This document shows positions 43,654 through 57,143 of a DNA stretch of 64,000 bases, piece after piece. Each line of letters begins with the position of its first letter. The stretch's first letter is position 1. The notes below the pieces were generated by a model that was not told where the DNA came from, did no database searches, and was given only the letters and a program-made list of their open reading frames with translations. The stretch is from Afifellaceae bacterium (GTDB lineage: Bacteria > Pseudomonadota > Alphaproteobacteria > Rhizobiales > Afifellaceae), in assembly GCA_028284625.1 (NCBI GenBank), contig JANQRH010000028.1, positions 1 to 64,000 on the forward strand, in the 5' to 3' direction. Both the position numbers and the translations under genes were made by a program.

Positions 43654-44655
43654 ATGCGTAGAATGAGCGTACTAGTAACCGGCGGGGGCGGTTATATCGG
43701 CAGCCAGATGACCCACGACCTCGTCGATCGAGGCGAGCGGGTCGTTGTGCTGGACGATCTCTCCACAGGCTTTGAATGGGCAATGGCGCCGGGGGCGGAG
43801 CTCGTCATCGGCGATGTCGGCGACCGGGTACTGCTCGACCGGATCATGAAAAGCCGGAGGGTGGAGACGGTTTTGCATTTTGCCGGCTCTATCGTCGTGC
43901 CGGATTCCGTCGCCGATCCACTCGGCTATTATCTCAACAACACGGTGAAGTCGCGCGAGTTGATCGCCGCGGCGGTCGCCAACGACGTCGCCAATTTCGT
44001 CTTCTCCTCAACATCGGCCGTCTACGGCACGCCGGCGACGCTGCCGGTCTTTGAGGAAGCGCCGCTCAATCCGCTTTCGCCCTACGGCGCGTCAAAAGCC
44101 ATGACGGAGCGCATGCTCGCCGATGCCTCGCTCGCCTATGGTCTTCGCACCGTCGTGCTCCGCTATTTCAACGTGGCCGGCGCGGATCCCAAGGGGCGTA
44201 CGGGACAGTCGACACGCGGGGCGACGCACCTTCTGAAAGTGGCGATCGAGGTCGCCACCGGGCAGCGCGACCATGTCGCGGTCTTCGGGACCGATTACGA
44301 CACGCCGGACGGCACCGGCATCCGCGACTACATCCATGTGGCCGACCTTGTCGGCGCACACAGCCAGGCGATCGATCATCTGCGCGGCGGCGGCGAGGAC
44401 CTCGTTCTGAACTGCGGCTATGGGCGCGGCTATTCGGTGCTGGAGCTGCTTGACGCGGTGCAGCGTGTTTCGGGGTGCGTCCTGGATATCCGTCCGCGCA
44501 GCCGCCGCGCCGGAGACGTTGCCATGATGGTGGCGGGTGCGGATCGCATTCGCGACACGCTCGGTTGGGCACCGCGCTACGACGACATCGACGTCATCGT
44601 GGAGCACGCGCTGGCGTGGGAAAACACGCTCCTGAAGAAGCACGCCGCGGCCTGA
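43654..44655 (+). CDS. galE: UDP-glucose 4-epimerase
   Basis: Interconverts UDP-glucose and UDP-galactose with tightly bound NAD. It has 333 residues; an ATG three codons in, at 43663, gives the more typical start MSVLVTGGGGYIGS and may be correct. The cofactor motif is GGGGYIGS, the active site is SPYGASKAMTERML (Tyr-x3-Lys), and RYFNVAGADPKGRTG and GIRDYIHVADL are also diagnostic. Confidence 0.94.
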   Translation: MRRMSVLVTGGGGYIGSQMTHDLVDRGERVVVLDDLSTGFEWAMAPGAELVIGDVGDRVLLDRIMKSRRVETVLHFAGSIVVPDSVADPLGYYLNNTVKSRELIAAAVANDVANFVFSSTSAVYGTPATLPVFEEAPLNPLSPYGASKAMTERMLADASLAYGLRTVVLRYFNVAGADPKGRTGQSTRGATHLLKVAIEVATGQRDHVAVFGTDYDTPDGTGIRDYIHVADLVGAHSQAIDHLRGGGEDLVLNCGYGRGYSVLELLDAVQRVSGCVLDIRPRSRRAGDVAMMVAGADRIRDTLGWAPRYDDIDVIVEHALAWENTLLKKHAAA

Positions 44656-44757
44656 CCTCCGAAATACGGCGTCGCTGGCGGTTCCCGGCTTGTTCCGGGG
44701 CGTCGGGCCTTACGGCAAAGGAACCTTAAGCCTCTCAGGTCAAGGTCATGCGCACCT

Positions 44758-45861
44758 ATGACCGACCGCTCTCAACGTATTCCAGCCCTGGACGGTCTGC
44801 GCGGTGTTGCCGTGCTTGCCGTGTTTGCGTCGCACATCCGCGTTCCGGGTTTCTCGCTCGGCGGGATCGGGGTGGACGTCTTCTTTGTGCTGTCCGGCTA
44901 TTTGATCACGTCGATCCTGATCAACGAGATGGATCGGACCGGGTCGATTGCGCTGCCGCGCTTCTTCATGCGCCGTATCAGACGGCTGACGCCGGCGCTT
45001 CTCGTGCTGACGCTCCTTTACATCCTCCTTGCGCCGTTCATCTGGACGGAGTGGAGCGTGGGTGAGCATGTCGGGCTGTCGGCGCTGAGCTTCTTCTATT
45101 TGATGGACTATGCACGCGCCTTTTGGATCGGCCACAACCCGCTGGTCCATACGTGGTCGCTGGCGGTCGAGGAGCATTACTATCTCATCTGGCCATTCGT
45201 GCTGCTGGCCATGGCGCGTTTTGTCCCGCTCAAGCATTGGGTCACCGTGCTCGCGGCGGCCTATCTCGCGGCGACGCTCTGGCGCTGCGTCAGCGTCGAC
45301 CTGCACGGATGGGCGGCGGCGTATTTTCGTTTCGACACGCGCATGTCGGCGCTGATCCTCGGATCGCTTCTGGCCGTGATGTTCAAGGTCGGCACGACGG
45401 GGCGGGGGCGGCAGCTTTGGGCGTTCGTTCTTATTGCCGCGGCCTGCGCCATCTCGGTCCTGGCGATTCGCGCCTATGGCGGCGACGAGACAACCGGCGG
45501 CTGGGCGACGCTTGGCATCGCTATCATCGAGGCGGTGTCGCTGGCTGTTATCCTGACAATTGTTGAGCGTCATGGAAGCGGCAGCGCGACGGTTCTGACG
45601 CGCGTCCTTTCAGGTGCGGCGATCGTCTATATCGGCCGCATCTCCTATGGCCTCTATCTCTACCACCACCCGCTGACCTACTGGCTGCACGGCTATCATT
45701 GGAGTTTCGTTCTGGCGGTGAGCGTGCCCGTGTGCCTCGTGATTGCCGCGCTGTCGTTCCACTTCATCGAGCAGCCGATTCTCCAGGGCCGGGCACCGTT
45801 CCGGCTGTCCGGTCTTGTTCCCTCATTGCGGGCGGCGGCAGCCCGCCCGAGTTCCGGCTAA
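44758..45861 (+). CDS. Acyltransferase 3 family membrane protein (OafA/YrhL-like)
   Basis: Membrane O-acyltransferase of 367 residues with about ten helices. Family motifs are IPALDGLRGVAVLAVFASH, GGIGVDVFFVLSGYLIT, RRIRRLTPALL and HTWSLAVEEHYYLIWP. Such enzymes acetylate or succinylate cell-surface glycans; the donor and acceptor are unknown. It has no C-terminal SGNH domain, but a separate SGNH-like gene follows after 113 bp, the split arrangement also seen in nature. Confidence 0.92.
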   Translation: MTDRSQRIPALDGLRGVAVLAVFASHIRVPGFSLGGIGVDVFFVLSGYLITSILINEMDRTGSIALPRFFMRRIRRLTPALLVLTLLYILLAPFIWTEWSVGEHVGLSALSFFYLMDYARAFWIGHNPLVHTWSLAVEEHYYLIWPFVLLAMARFVPLKHWVTVLAAAYLAATLWRCVSVDLHGWAAAYFRFDTRMSALILGSLLAVMFKVGTTGRGRQLWAFVLIAAACAISVLAIRAYGGDETTGGWATLGIAIIEAVSLAVILTIVERHGSGSATVLTRVLSGAAIVYIGRISYGLYLYHHPLTYWLHGYHWSFVLAVSVPVCLVIAALSFHFIEQPILQGRAPFRLSGLVPSLRAAAARPSSG

Positions 45862-45974
45862 ACGGGGGATTCCTGGCGGCTCGTCACACGCTTGCGTGAA
45901 ATGGTGACATTGTTTGGCCAAAGCCGGCTATTATGGCCGGCGGCGCATCATTCCTTACCGATGAAGCGGGGCCA

Positions 45975-47231
45975 ATGAAGCGAGCCGGAAAAGCGATCTG
46001 CCTTTGCCTTGGCGCGCTGCTTGCGAGCGAGGCGGTGATCTCATTGGCCGAGGCGCAGTCGACGGGGTCGTCGTCGCAATCGGCGTCTCCGGCTGAGATC
46101 GTGGTGGCGCAGGACAATCGCCGGGTCCGTAATTTCTTCCGACGGCTGTTCCGGCCGCGGGAAGGCCAACGGGAATCAGCGCCCATCCTGGAGCGGATCC
46201 GGCCACAGGAGCGTGTGGTGCGCCCGCAGCGGCAGCGGCGAAGCCGTTCGGCTGCTCCGAGGCCGCAGGCGATCGCCGCGGTTGAGAAAGCCGAAGATGC
46301 CAAGCGCGTGCTGGTCGTCGGCGACTTTCTAGCCACTGCGCTCGCCAAGGGGCTTTCGGCGGCCTATCGCGAAAATCCCAATGCGCTGGTGATCGATGCG
46401 ACGAGCGGCTCGTCGGGCTTGGTGCGCAACGATTATTACGATTGGCCGGCGACGCTACCCGGCATTGTCGAGGATCAAAACCCCGACGCGATCCTCGTCC
46501 TGGTCGGCGGCAACGACCGGCAGGGCATCGACACGGAAAGCGGACCGTTCGCGCTCGGCACCGACGGATGGCGCACGGCCTATGCGGGCCGCGTGAACGC
46601 GCTTGTCGATGCGATCAGGGCGACGGCCAAGCCGGCGCTTTGGGTCGGCCTCGTGCCGGTCCAATCGAGCACCATGTCGCGTGACTACAGTGCCTTCAAC
46701 GGCATCGTGCGCGAGCAGGTTGAGGCAAAGGGTCTGCCGTTTATCGAGACATGGAACGGCTTCGCCAACGAGGAAGGCAAGTATGTCTCCGTTGGGCCAG
46801 ACTTTCGCGGGCAGTCGGTGCAGCTGCGCGCCAGCGACGGTTTGAACTTTACGCGTGCGGGTCAGCGTAAGCTGGCTTTCTACGTCGAGCAGCGGCTGGA
46901 TGAGATCTTTGGCGGAATAGCGCCGCAGCTCGCAGCCGCCGATGCCGCGGCGCTTGAGTCCGGCGAGGAGGGTCCGCAGATCGGTCCGATGGTGCCGCTC
47001 GATGCGCTTGCGACCGCCGGCGGCGATTCGCTCGCAACCGGCGCGACGCAGGTGACGGAGGAGGGCGAGGGTCTCGGCGCGGCGGAGACGATCGCCAAAC
47101 GGCTTGCGGGAGAGGAAGCGCCGCCGCCGGGGCGGATCGACTTCTACAAATGGCCGCCGTCCGTCACCGCGCCGACACCGCAGCCGGCCGCCGCCGCGAC
47201 AGTGCCAACAACACCACCAGTTCAGCCCTAG
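45975..47231 (+). CDS. DUF459 SGNH/GDSL-like secreted protein
   Basis: A 418-residue exported protein with a signal sequence (MKRAGKAICLCLGALLASEA). A basic, Arg-rich stretch to about residue 100 precedes the DUF459 domain. The first block reads VLVVGDFLATALAKGL, so the GDS position that normally holds the nucleophile Ser is Phe. The oxyanion-type block VGGNDRQG and a late SDGLNFTRAGQRKLAF segment with DxxH-like position (DGLNF) are weak versions of the family. The C-terminus is Ala/Pro-rich. ATG 45975 chosen; an in-frame ATG at 45933 is also possible. It probably acts on cell-surface glycan acyl groups or is non-enzymatic. Confidence 0.82.
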   Translation: MKRAGKAICLCLGALLASEAVISLAEAQSTGSSSQSASPAEIVVAQDNRRVRNFFRRLFRPREGQRESAPILERIRPQERVVRPQRQRRSRSAAPRPQAIAAVEKAEDAKRVLVVGDFLATALAKGLSAAYRENPNALVIDATSGSSGLVRNDYYDWPATLPGIVEDQNPDAILVLVGGNDRQGIDTESGPFALGTDGWRTAYAGRVNALVDAIRATAKPALWVGLVPVQSSTMSRDYSAFNGIVREQVEAKGLPFIETWNGFANEEGKYVSVGPDFRGQSVQLRASDGLNFTRAGQRKLAFYVEQRLDEIFGGIAPQLAAADAAALESGEEGPQIGPMVPLDALATAGGDSLATGATQVTEEGEGLGAAETIAKRLAGEEAPPPGRIDFYKWPPSVTAPTPQPAAAATVPTTPPVQP

Positions 47232-47271
47232 AGGCGATCGTCGCGTCGGCGCGACAAGCGCCGAGTCCCAC

Positions 47272-48690
47272 TCAGCGCGGCAGCGTGGTCTCACCCATCA
47301 GATGCTTGTCGACGGCGTGCGCGGCCTGACGCCCTTCGCGGATTGCCCACACGACCAGCGACTGGCCGCGGCGCATGTCGCCTGCGGTGAAGACCTTCGG
47401 GTTGGAGGTCTGGTAATACTCTTCGTTGGCCAGGATGTTGCCGCGCCGGTCAAGCTCCAGGCCAAGCTCCTCGATCATCCCCTCCTGCACGGGCGACACG
47501 AAGCCCATGGCGAGGAGCACCAAATCGGCCTTCAGCTCAAACTCCGTGCCGGGCACCGGTTTGAAGCTCTCGTCGGCGCGTGCGCAATGCAGCCGCTTCA
47601 CGCGGCCGTCTCGGCCGGAGAAGTGTGTGGTGACAACCGAGAACTCGCGCTCGGCGCCTTCTTCCTGGCTTGACGACGTGCGGAGCTTCAAAGGCCAATT
47701 GGGCCAAGTGAGCAGCTTGTCCTCCTGCTCCGGCGGCATGGGCATGATCTCAAGCTGGGTAACGGTGACCGCGCCTTGACGGAACGACGTGCCGATGCAG
47801 TCCGATCCGGTGTCGCCACCGCCGATCACCACCACATATTTGCCGTCGGCGAGGATCGGTTCGGCGCCGTTTTGCGGCTCGCCGGAGACCCGTCGGTTCT
47901 GCTGCGGCAGGAAGTCCATGGCGAAGTGGATGCCGCGCAGATCACGGCCTTCGATGGGCAGGTCGCGCGGCTTCTCCGCGCCGCCCGACAGAACGATCGC
48001 GTCGTACTCGTCGAGCAGCGTCTTCGCCGGCAAGTCCACTCCGACATGCGAATTGTAGTGGAAGGTGACGCCCTCCGCCTCCATCTGCGCCACGCGAAGG
48101 TCGACGATCTTCTTCTCCATCTTGAAGTCGGGAATACCGTAGCGCAGCAGACCGCCGGCCTTGGCGTGCTTCTCGTAGACGTGGACGTCGTGGCCGACGC
48201 GGGCGAGCTGCTGCGCGCAGGCCATGCCGGCCGGGCCGGAACCGATGATGGCGACGCGCTTGCCAGTCTTCGTCGCCGGGTGCTCCGGCACGATCCAACC
48301 TTCCTTGAATCCGCGATCGGCGATCGCCGCCTCGATCGTCTTGATCGTCACCGGCTCTTCGATGAGGTTCAGCGTGCACGACGCCTCACACGGCGCCGGG
48401 CAGACGCGTCCGGTGACTTCCGGAAAGTTGTTGGTGGAGTGCAGGTTCTTTAGCGCGCCGCGCCAGTCGCCGGAATAGACGAGGTCGTTCCAGTCGGGGA
48501 TCTGATTGTTGACCGGGCAGCCGGTGTGACAGAACGGAATGCCGCAATCCATGCAGCGTGCCGCCTGGTTGCGCGTGCCCTCATCGCCGAGCGGGATGAC
48601 GAACTCGCGATAATGGCGCACGCGATCGGACGCTGGCTCGTAACGCCGGTCGTTGCGGTCGATCTCCAGAAAACCTGTGACTTTACCCAT
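47272..48690 (-). CDS. gltD: Glutamate synthase (NADPH) small subunit
   Basis: FAD/Fe-S subunit that passes electrons from NADPH to the large subunit of glutamate synthase. It has 472 residues. The N-terminal cysteine cluster is [18 protein letters not shown] with [14 protein letters not shown] second region ([10 protein letters not shown]). FAD and NADPH motifs are [16 protein letters not shown] and [12 protein letters not shown]. It follows gltB on the minus strand with a 90-bp gap. Confidence 0.97.
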   Translation of the reverse strand: MGKVTGFLEIDRNDRRYEPASDRVRHYREFVIPLGDEGTRNQAARCMDCGIPFCHTGCPVNNQIPDWNDLVYSGDWRGALKNLHSTNNFPEVTGRVCPAPCEASCTLNLIEEPVTIKTIEAAIADRGFKEGWIVPEHPATKTGKRVAIIGSGPAGMACAQQLARVGHDVHVYEKHAKAGGLLRYGIPDFKMEKKIVDLRVAQMEAEGVTFHYNSHVGVDLPAKTLLDEYDAIVLSGGAEKPRDLPIEGRDLRGIHFAMDFLPQQNRRVSGEPQNGAEPILADGKYVVVIGGGDTGSDCIGTSFRQGAVTVTQLEIMPMPPEQEDKLLTWPNWPLKLRTSSSQEEGAEREFSVVTTHFSGRDGRVKRLHCARADESFKPVPGTEFELKADLVLLAMGFVSPVQEGMIEELGLELDRRGNILANEEYYQTSNPKVFTAGDMRRGQSLVVWAIREGRQAAHAVDKHLMGETTLPR

Positions 48691-48780
48691 CTTAGCAACC
48701 CTGCGTTCTTCGTCGCGGCGGTCAAGCGCCGCTTCTTCGCGCCTCGGTATCCGTGCTTCTCTATTGCTGTGGGAGAGCGC

Positions 48781-53517
<4,737 letters not shown>

Positions 53518-54222
53518 GGCATTGCCCCTGGCTCACCATTTCCCGTCTCTCGTGCGCCGAGTCACCTGGACCGGCCGGGTCGCACGTCCTGGTGCGGCTC
53601 GATCGATCTAGACCGGCTTCACAGCAATTCGACCGGCGGTCGTCCCGCCACCCGGCGACCGGTTCGCCACCGCTGAGGGCGGCCTCGGTGCACCTATTTT
53701 AGTTCAATGCGGCGCCGCGGTCAGCCTGGCGGGCCATTATGAAAGGACAGCAACACTGTCCCTTCCGTGACAATGACAAATATCACCTCGGCCGGCAAGC
53801 CTAAACAGGCCGCGTCGGCGGTTGCAAATGGTCGACAGTGCAACATTGAAGCGCCGGTTTTGCGTTGGCCACGCTGAGACTTGCCGCTCTCTGCTTCACA
53901 TGGTGAACGAACGGATCAACGCTGTCGGGTGGCGCGGGCGGCGGGCGTTTCACCAGGCTTTGATTTCCCTTACGCCGGCAACGCTTCCATACCTTAAGGC
54001 AAGCCGGAACCAAGGTGGCGCCGGCTTCCAAGCCCGCCCGTTAGGTTTTCGTCGCCCCCCACGACGCCGACGGGCGGGCCCCTCACTGTGCGCTCACAGT
54101 CGGTTGAGCCCTCGCGCGGCGATGTTCGCGCACACGTAATTTCCGTTGTTCTTCATCCTGCTGCACTGTCCCGCCTGCGCTGGATCGGAATTGTCCGTCG
54201 GCGACCAAATTTGGAGGGATAC
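53518..54222. other. 705-bp intergenic region upstream of gltB and bufA1
   Basis: No convincing gene is seen here. A 105-codon plus-strand frame (53822-54139) is Arg/Pro-rich, has no recognised motif and looks like chance. A 10-bp imperfect palindrome is at 53741-53765. The end of the region holds the bufA1 ribosome site GGAGGGA at 54213. No ECF-sigma or Fur/CueR-like site could be assigned with confidence. Confidence 0.7.
53741..53765. promoter_or_regulatory. Imperfect palindrome, possible operator
   Basis: GAAAGGACAG and CTGTCCCTTC pair with one mismatch around a 5-nt spacer. It lies about 225 bp upstream of gltB and 460 bp upstream of bufA1. I cannot match it to a known regulator. Confidence 0.35.
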
Positions 54223-54501
54223 ATGAAAGCTCGAGAAATCACGGCAGTCGCACTTGCCGGTGCCATGGCAACCGCACTGAGCAGCGTTGCATTTCAAGCT
54301 CCCGCCTCCGCAGCGGAGATGGAGAAGTGCTACGGCATCGCCAAGGCCGGCGAGAACGACTGCAAGGCCGGCGCGCACGCCTGTAAGGGCCATTCGACGG
54401 TCGATTTCGACGGCCAGTCGTTCAAAATGGTCCCCGCAGGCACATGCGTGGACATGGTCGTTGAAGGCCACCAGGGCAGCCTGGAGCCGATCCAGAGCTA
54501 A
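54223..54501 (+). CDS. bufA: Bufferin-type RiPP precursor (DUF2282), first copy
   Basis: Precursor peptide of 92 residues. A Sec-type signal peptide ends near residue 30 (APASAA). The core has four cysteines at positions 36, 47, 54 and 75, in EKCYGIAKAGENDCKAG, HACKGH and PAGTCVDM. Bufferins of this type are modified on cysteines by a DUF692 enzyme and help bind copper in the periplasm. A strong GGAGGGA ribosome site precedes the ATG. This is the first gene of an operon encoding the modifying enzyme. The spacing between cysteines matches that of the second copy except for one residue. Confidence 0.92.
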   Translation: MKAREITAVALAGAMATALSSVAFQAPASAAEMEKCYGIAKAGENDCKAGAHACKGHSTVDFDGQSFKMVPAGTCVDMVVEGHQGSLEPIQS

Positions 54502-54553
54502 TTGATCCGCGTTCGGATCAATATGAGAAGCAGCGGCCGGCTATCCGCCGGCC
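54501..54553 (+). promoter_or_regulatory. Two hairpins between the bufferin precursor genes
   Basis: Hairpin one is ATTGATCC / GGATCAAT (54501-54508, 54515-54522), perfect, 6-nt loop, beginning in the stop codon of the first precursor. Hairpin two is GGCCGGC / GCCGGCC (54535-54541, 54547-54553), perfect, 5-nt loop. Neither has a T-run. They may stabilise the short first transcript or lower downstream expression; that is inference. Confidence 0.55.
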
Positions 54554-54589
54554 TCTGTACTAAAGCAAAGCAAACGGAGACATGATTCA

Positions 54590-54880
54590 ATGAAGAAGAC
54601 CGCCTCTACCGCCGTTGTGGCACTGGCCGTTGCGACGGCTCTCGGCACGCTTAGCGCTCCGGCCATGGCCGATGACCAGGAGAAGTGCTATGGCGTTTCG
54701 CTCGCTGGAGCCAATGATTGCGCCGCCGGGCCGGGCACGACTTGTGCCGGTACCTCGACGGTTGACTATCAGGGCAACGCCTGGACGCTCGTTCCATCCG
54801 GCACCTGCGAGACCATGGAGCTGCCGGACGGCCGCATGGGCTCGTTGACCGCCCTCGACCGCGACCTCCCGGCGTCCTAA
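54590..54880 (+). CDS. bufA: Bufferin-type RiPP precursor (DUF2282), second copy
   Basis: A 96-residue precursor related to the first copy. The signal peptide ends about residue 28 (APAMAD). Cysteines are at 33, 44, 52 and 73, in [23 protein letters not shown] and PSGTCETM. The spacing between Cys2 and Cys3 is one residue longer than in the first copy, and the two mature parts otherwise share EKCYG, AG-ND-C and the STVD block. The gene lies in the same operon, 88 bp after the first copy. Duplicated precursors may give products with different metal or partner use. Confidence 0.92.
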   Translation: MKKTASTAVVALAVATALGTLSAPAMADDQEKCYGVSLAGANDCAAGPGTTCAGTSTVDYQGNAWTLVPSGTCETMELPDGRMGSLTALDRDLPAS

Positions 54881-54918
54881 ACTCGACGCGAGTCATCGCC
54901 CAAGTGAAGGGGCCTGAC

Positions 54919-55818
54919 ATGCCCGAAACAACAGGCCTCCATAGCCAAGCCGCGCCGGCGACCATACCGGCGCGGGCCGGCGTCGGGCTGAAGCCACAGC
55001 ATTACCGCGACATTCTTGAGGGAGCCCCCGATATCGGCTTCTTCGAGGTGCACGCGGAGAACTATATGGGTGAGGGCGGTCCGCCGCATCGCTACCTCAC
55101 CGCTATCCGCGAACGCTATCCGCTGTCGCTGCACGGCGTTGGGCTTTCCATCGGAGCGGAGCGACCGCTCGATCGCGATCACCTTCTGCGGCTCAAGCAT
55201 CTCAACGAACGCTATGAGCCGGGGCTCTTCTCAGAGCACCTCGCCTGGTCCACGCACGACACGACCTATCTGAACGACCTGTTGCCGGTTCCTTATACAA
55301 AGGAGACGCTGGCACGCGTGTCGGAGCACATCGAAGAGGTGCAGGAGACGGTTGGCCGGCAGATGCTCTTGGAGAATCCGTCGACCTATCTTGCGTTCAC
55401 CGAAAGCACCTATTCGGAGATCGACTTCATCAGCGAAGTCGCGAAGCGCTCCGGATGCGGCCTGCTTCTCGACGTCAACAATGTCTACGTCTCATCCACC
55501 AACCAGGAATGGGATCCCGTCGCCTATGTCGACGCGTTTCCGCTTCAGCTTGTGAAGGAGATCCATCTCGGCGGACATGCGCCGGAGAAGGACGAGGCTG
55601 GACGGCCGCTTCTGATCGATGCGCACGACCGCGAGGTCGACCGCATTGTCTGGGGCCTGTTTGAGCACACGATCGCTTCGGCGGGTGCGGTTCCCACATT
55701 GGTGGAATGGGATGCCAACGTTCCCGACTGGCCGACGCTGAATGCGGAGGCCGATTTGGCGGAAGCCGTGCTTGCGCGCGCAGAGCCCGGAGACATGCAA
55801 CGTGCTGCCGCTGGCTGA
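54919..55818 (+). CDS. bufB: DUF692 multinuclear non-heme iron oxidase (MNIO), bufferin-modifying enzyme
   Basis: Cytoplasmic TIM-barrel iron enzyme of 299 residues. ATG 54919 follows AAGGGG; GTG 54904 overlaps that site and is unlikely. Family blocks with metal ligands are YPLSLHGVGLSIG, SEHLAWS, LENPSTYLAF, LLLDVNNVYVSS, EIHLGGHAPEKD, IDAHDREV and TLVEWDANVPDWP. In bufferin systems it installs oxidative modifications on precursor cysteines with DUF2063 help. It overlaps the next gene by 17 bp. Confidence 0.95.
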   Translation: MPETTGLHSQAAPATIPARAGVGLKPQHYRDILEGAPDIGFFEVHAENYMGEGGPPHRYLTAIRERYPLSLHGVGLSIGAERPLDRDHLLRLKHLNERYEPGLFSEHLAWSTHDTTYLNDLLPVPYTKETLARVSEHIEEVQETVGRQMLLENPSTYLAFTESTYSEIDFISEVAKRSGCGLLLDVNNVYVSSTNQEWDPVAYVDAFPLQLVKEIHLGGHAPEKDEAGRPLLIDAHDREVDRIVWGLFEHTIASAGAVPTLVEWDANVPDWPTLNAEADLAEAVLARAEPGDMQRAAAG

Positions 55819-56596
55819 ACGTCAGCGCGGCTTCGCCGCAGCTCTGCTCGATAGCGAAGCAGACGTCCCGCCTGGTCTGGTCGGGCCGGACGGTGTGCCG
55901 AGCGCGCGCCGGTTCGCCGTTTATCGCAACAATGTCGCGGCCGGCCTGTCGGAATCGATGACGATTACCTTTCCCGCCGTCCGCAGGATCGTCGGCGAGG
56001 AGTTCTTCACCGCTATGGCGCGCGCCTATGTTCTCGCCGATCCGCCGCGCTCGCCGATGCTGCTCGATTACGGCTCGGGCTTTGCCGATTTCATCGCAAG
56101 CTTCCCGCCGGCGGCAACGCTCCCCTATCTCGCCGACGTGGCGCGCATTGAGAATGCGTGGAAGGAATCCTTCCATTCCGCCGATGCTGCGCCGCTGCCA
56201 CCTGCGGCACTTGCCAAGATACCGCCCGACCAACTCGCCGGGATGCGCCTCCAATTGCATCCATCGGTGCGCATCGTCACGTCGCGTTATCCGGTGCTGA
56301 CGATCTGGCGGATGAATGCCGATGGCGGCGAGCCTGCGCCGGTTGATCTGAACGCCGGCGGCGAGGATTGCCTTGTCGTCCGGCCGGCCGCCGACGTTGA
56401 GGTGCGGTCCGTGCCAGCGGGTGGGGCGGCCTTCTTGCGGCGCTTGGGCGAGGGTGCCTCGCTTGGCGACGCGTCCGAAGCCGGGTTCGCTGCCGCGGCT
56501 GATTTCGATCTGTCGGCGAATCTGGCCGGGTTGATTTCGGCCGGCGCCTTCTGCGGCTACACGCTTGAGGGCGCGGCCGCTCCAGAAAAGGAATGA
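55802..56596 (+). CDS. bufC: DUF2063 (HvfC/BufC family) partner protein
   Basis: Partner of the DUF692 enzyme that recognises precursors in bufferin/methanobactin-like systems. It has 264 residues from GTG 55802, with CGGAGAC upstream inside bufB; an in-frame start at 55742 would lengthen it and is less likely. Blocks typical of the family are RRFAVYRNNVAAGLSESM, FPAVRRIVGEEFF and LPYLADVARIENAW. It overlaps bufB by 17 bp and the doxX-type gene by 4 bp, so the operon is translationally coupled. Confidence 0.93.
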   Translation: MLPLAERQRGFAAALLDSEADVPPGLVGPDGVPSARRFAVYRNNVAAGLSESMTITFPAVRRIVGEEFFTAMARAYVLADPPRSPMLLDYGSGFADFIASFPPAATLPYLADVARIENAWKESFHSADAAPLPPAALAKIPPDQLAGMRLQLHPSVRIVTSRYPVLTIWRMNADGGEPAPVDLNAGGEDCLVVRPAADVEVRSVPAGGAAFLRRLGEGASLGDASEAGFAAAADFDLSANLAGLISAGAFCGYTLEGAAAPEKE

Positions 56597-57087
56597 CGAT
56601 GAGCTCGATGGACACGCAGCTTGACAGCCATGCCGGAGGGCTGGCGGGACTCATCCAAAAGCTGGTCAATTGGGTGACGTGGCTTGGGGTTGTGATTGGG
56701 CCGCCGGTGCTACGCATCGCGTTGGCGATCCCGTTCTTCCGCTCCGGCCTAACGAAATGGGACGGACTGTCCCTCTCATCGAGCGCAGTCTGGCTTTTTG
56801 AGAACGAGTTCAAACTGCACATCTTCGGTGCAACCTATCCGTTCCCGATGCCGACACTTGCCGCCTTCGGCTCTGCGGTCGGCGAGATCGTGCTGCCCAT
56901 CCTCCTGGTGATCGGATTGGGAACGCGTTTTGCCGCGTTCGGCCTTCTCATCATGACGGCGGTGATACAGCTGACCATTCCCGACGGCTGGCTCACCTTC
57001 CATCTTCCCTGGGCGGCGATGGCGCTCGCGATCATGGCGCTCGGCCCCGGCGGGCTGTCGCTCGACCGGGTGATCGCCGGCCGCTAA
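56593..57087 (+). CDS. DoxX family membrane protein
   Basis: Inner-membrane protein of 164 residues with about four helices (GVVIGPPVLRIALAIPFFRS, AFGSAVGEIVLPILLVIG and two more). DoxX proteins are the usual last gene of bufferin operons; a redox role linked to quinone is likely in that family but not shown here. It overlaps bufC by ATGA. The N-terminal 20 residues are variable, and ATG 56593 is preceded by GGAATG-type purines (AAAAGGA). Confidence 0.9.
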   Translation: MTMSSMDTQLDSHAGGLAGLIQKLVNWVTWLGVVIGPPVLRIALAIPFFRSGLTKWDGLSLSSSAVWLFENEFKLHIFGATYPFPMPTLAAFGSAVGEIVLPILLVIGLGTRFAAFGLLIMTAVIQLTIPDGWLTFHLPWAAMALAIMALGPGGLSLDRVIAGR

Positions 57088-57143
57088 TCGGCCTTTACCG
57101 CCAAGCGCTTGCTCTTCTGCCGGCGACCCGGCATTAGGGCGGC

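Noticed and set aside
53822..54139. 105-codon frame between gltB and bufA1
   Set aside because: No ribosome site, no motif and Arg/Pro-rich sequence; probably chance.
54130..54180. ECF-sigma promoter for the bufferin operon
   Set aside because: A GTAATTTCC stretch is present but no matching second element at a sensible distance could be found.
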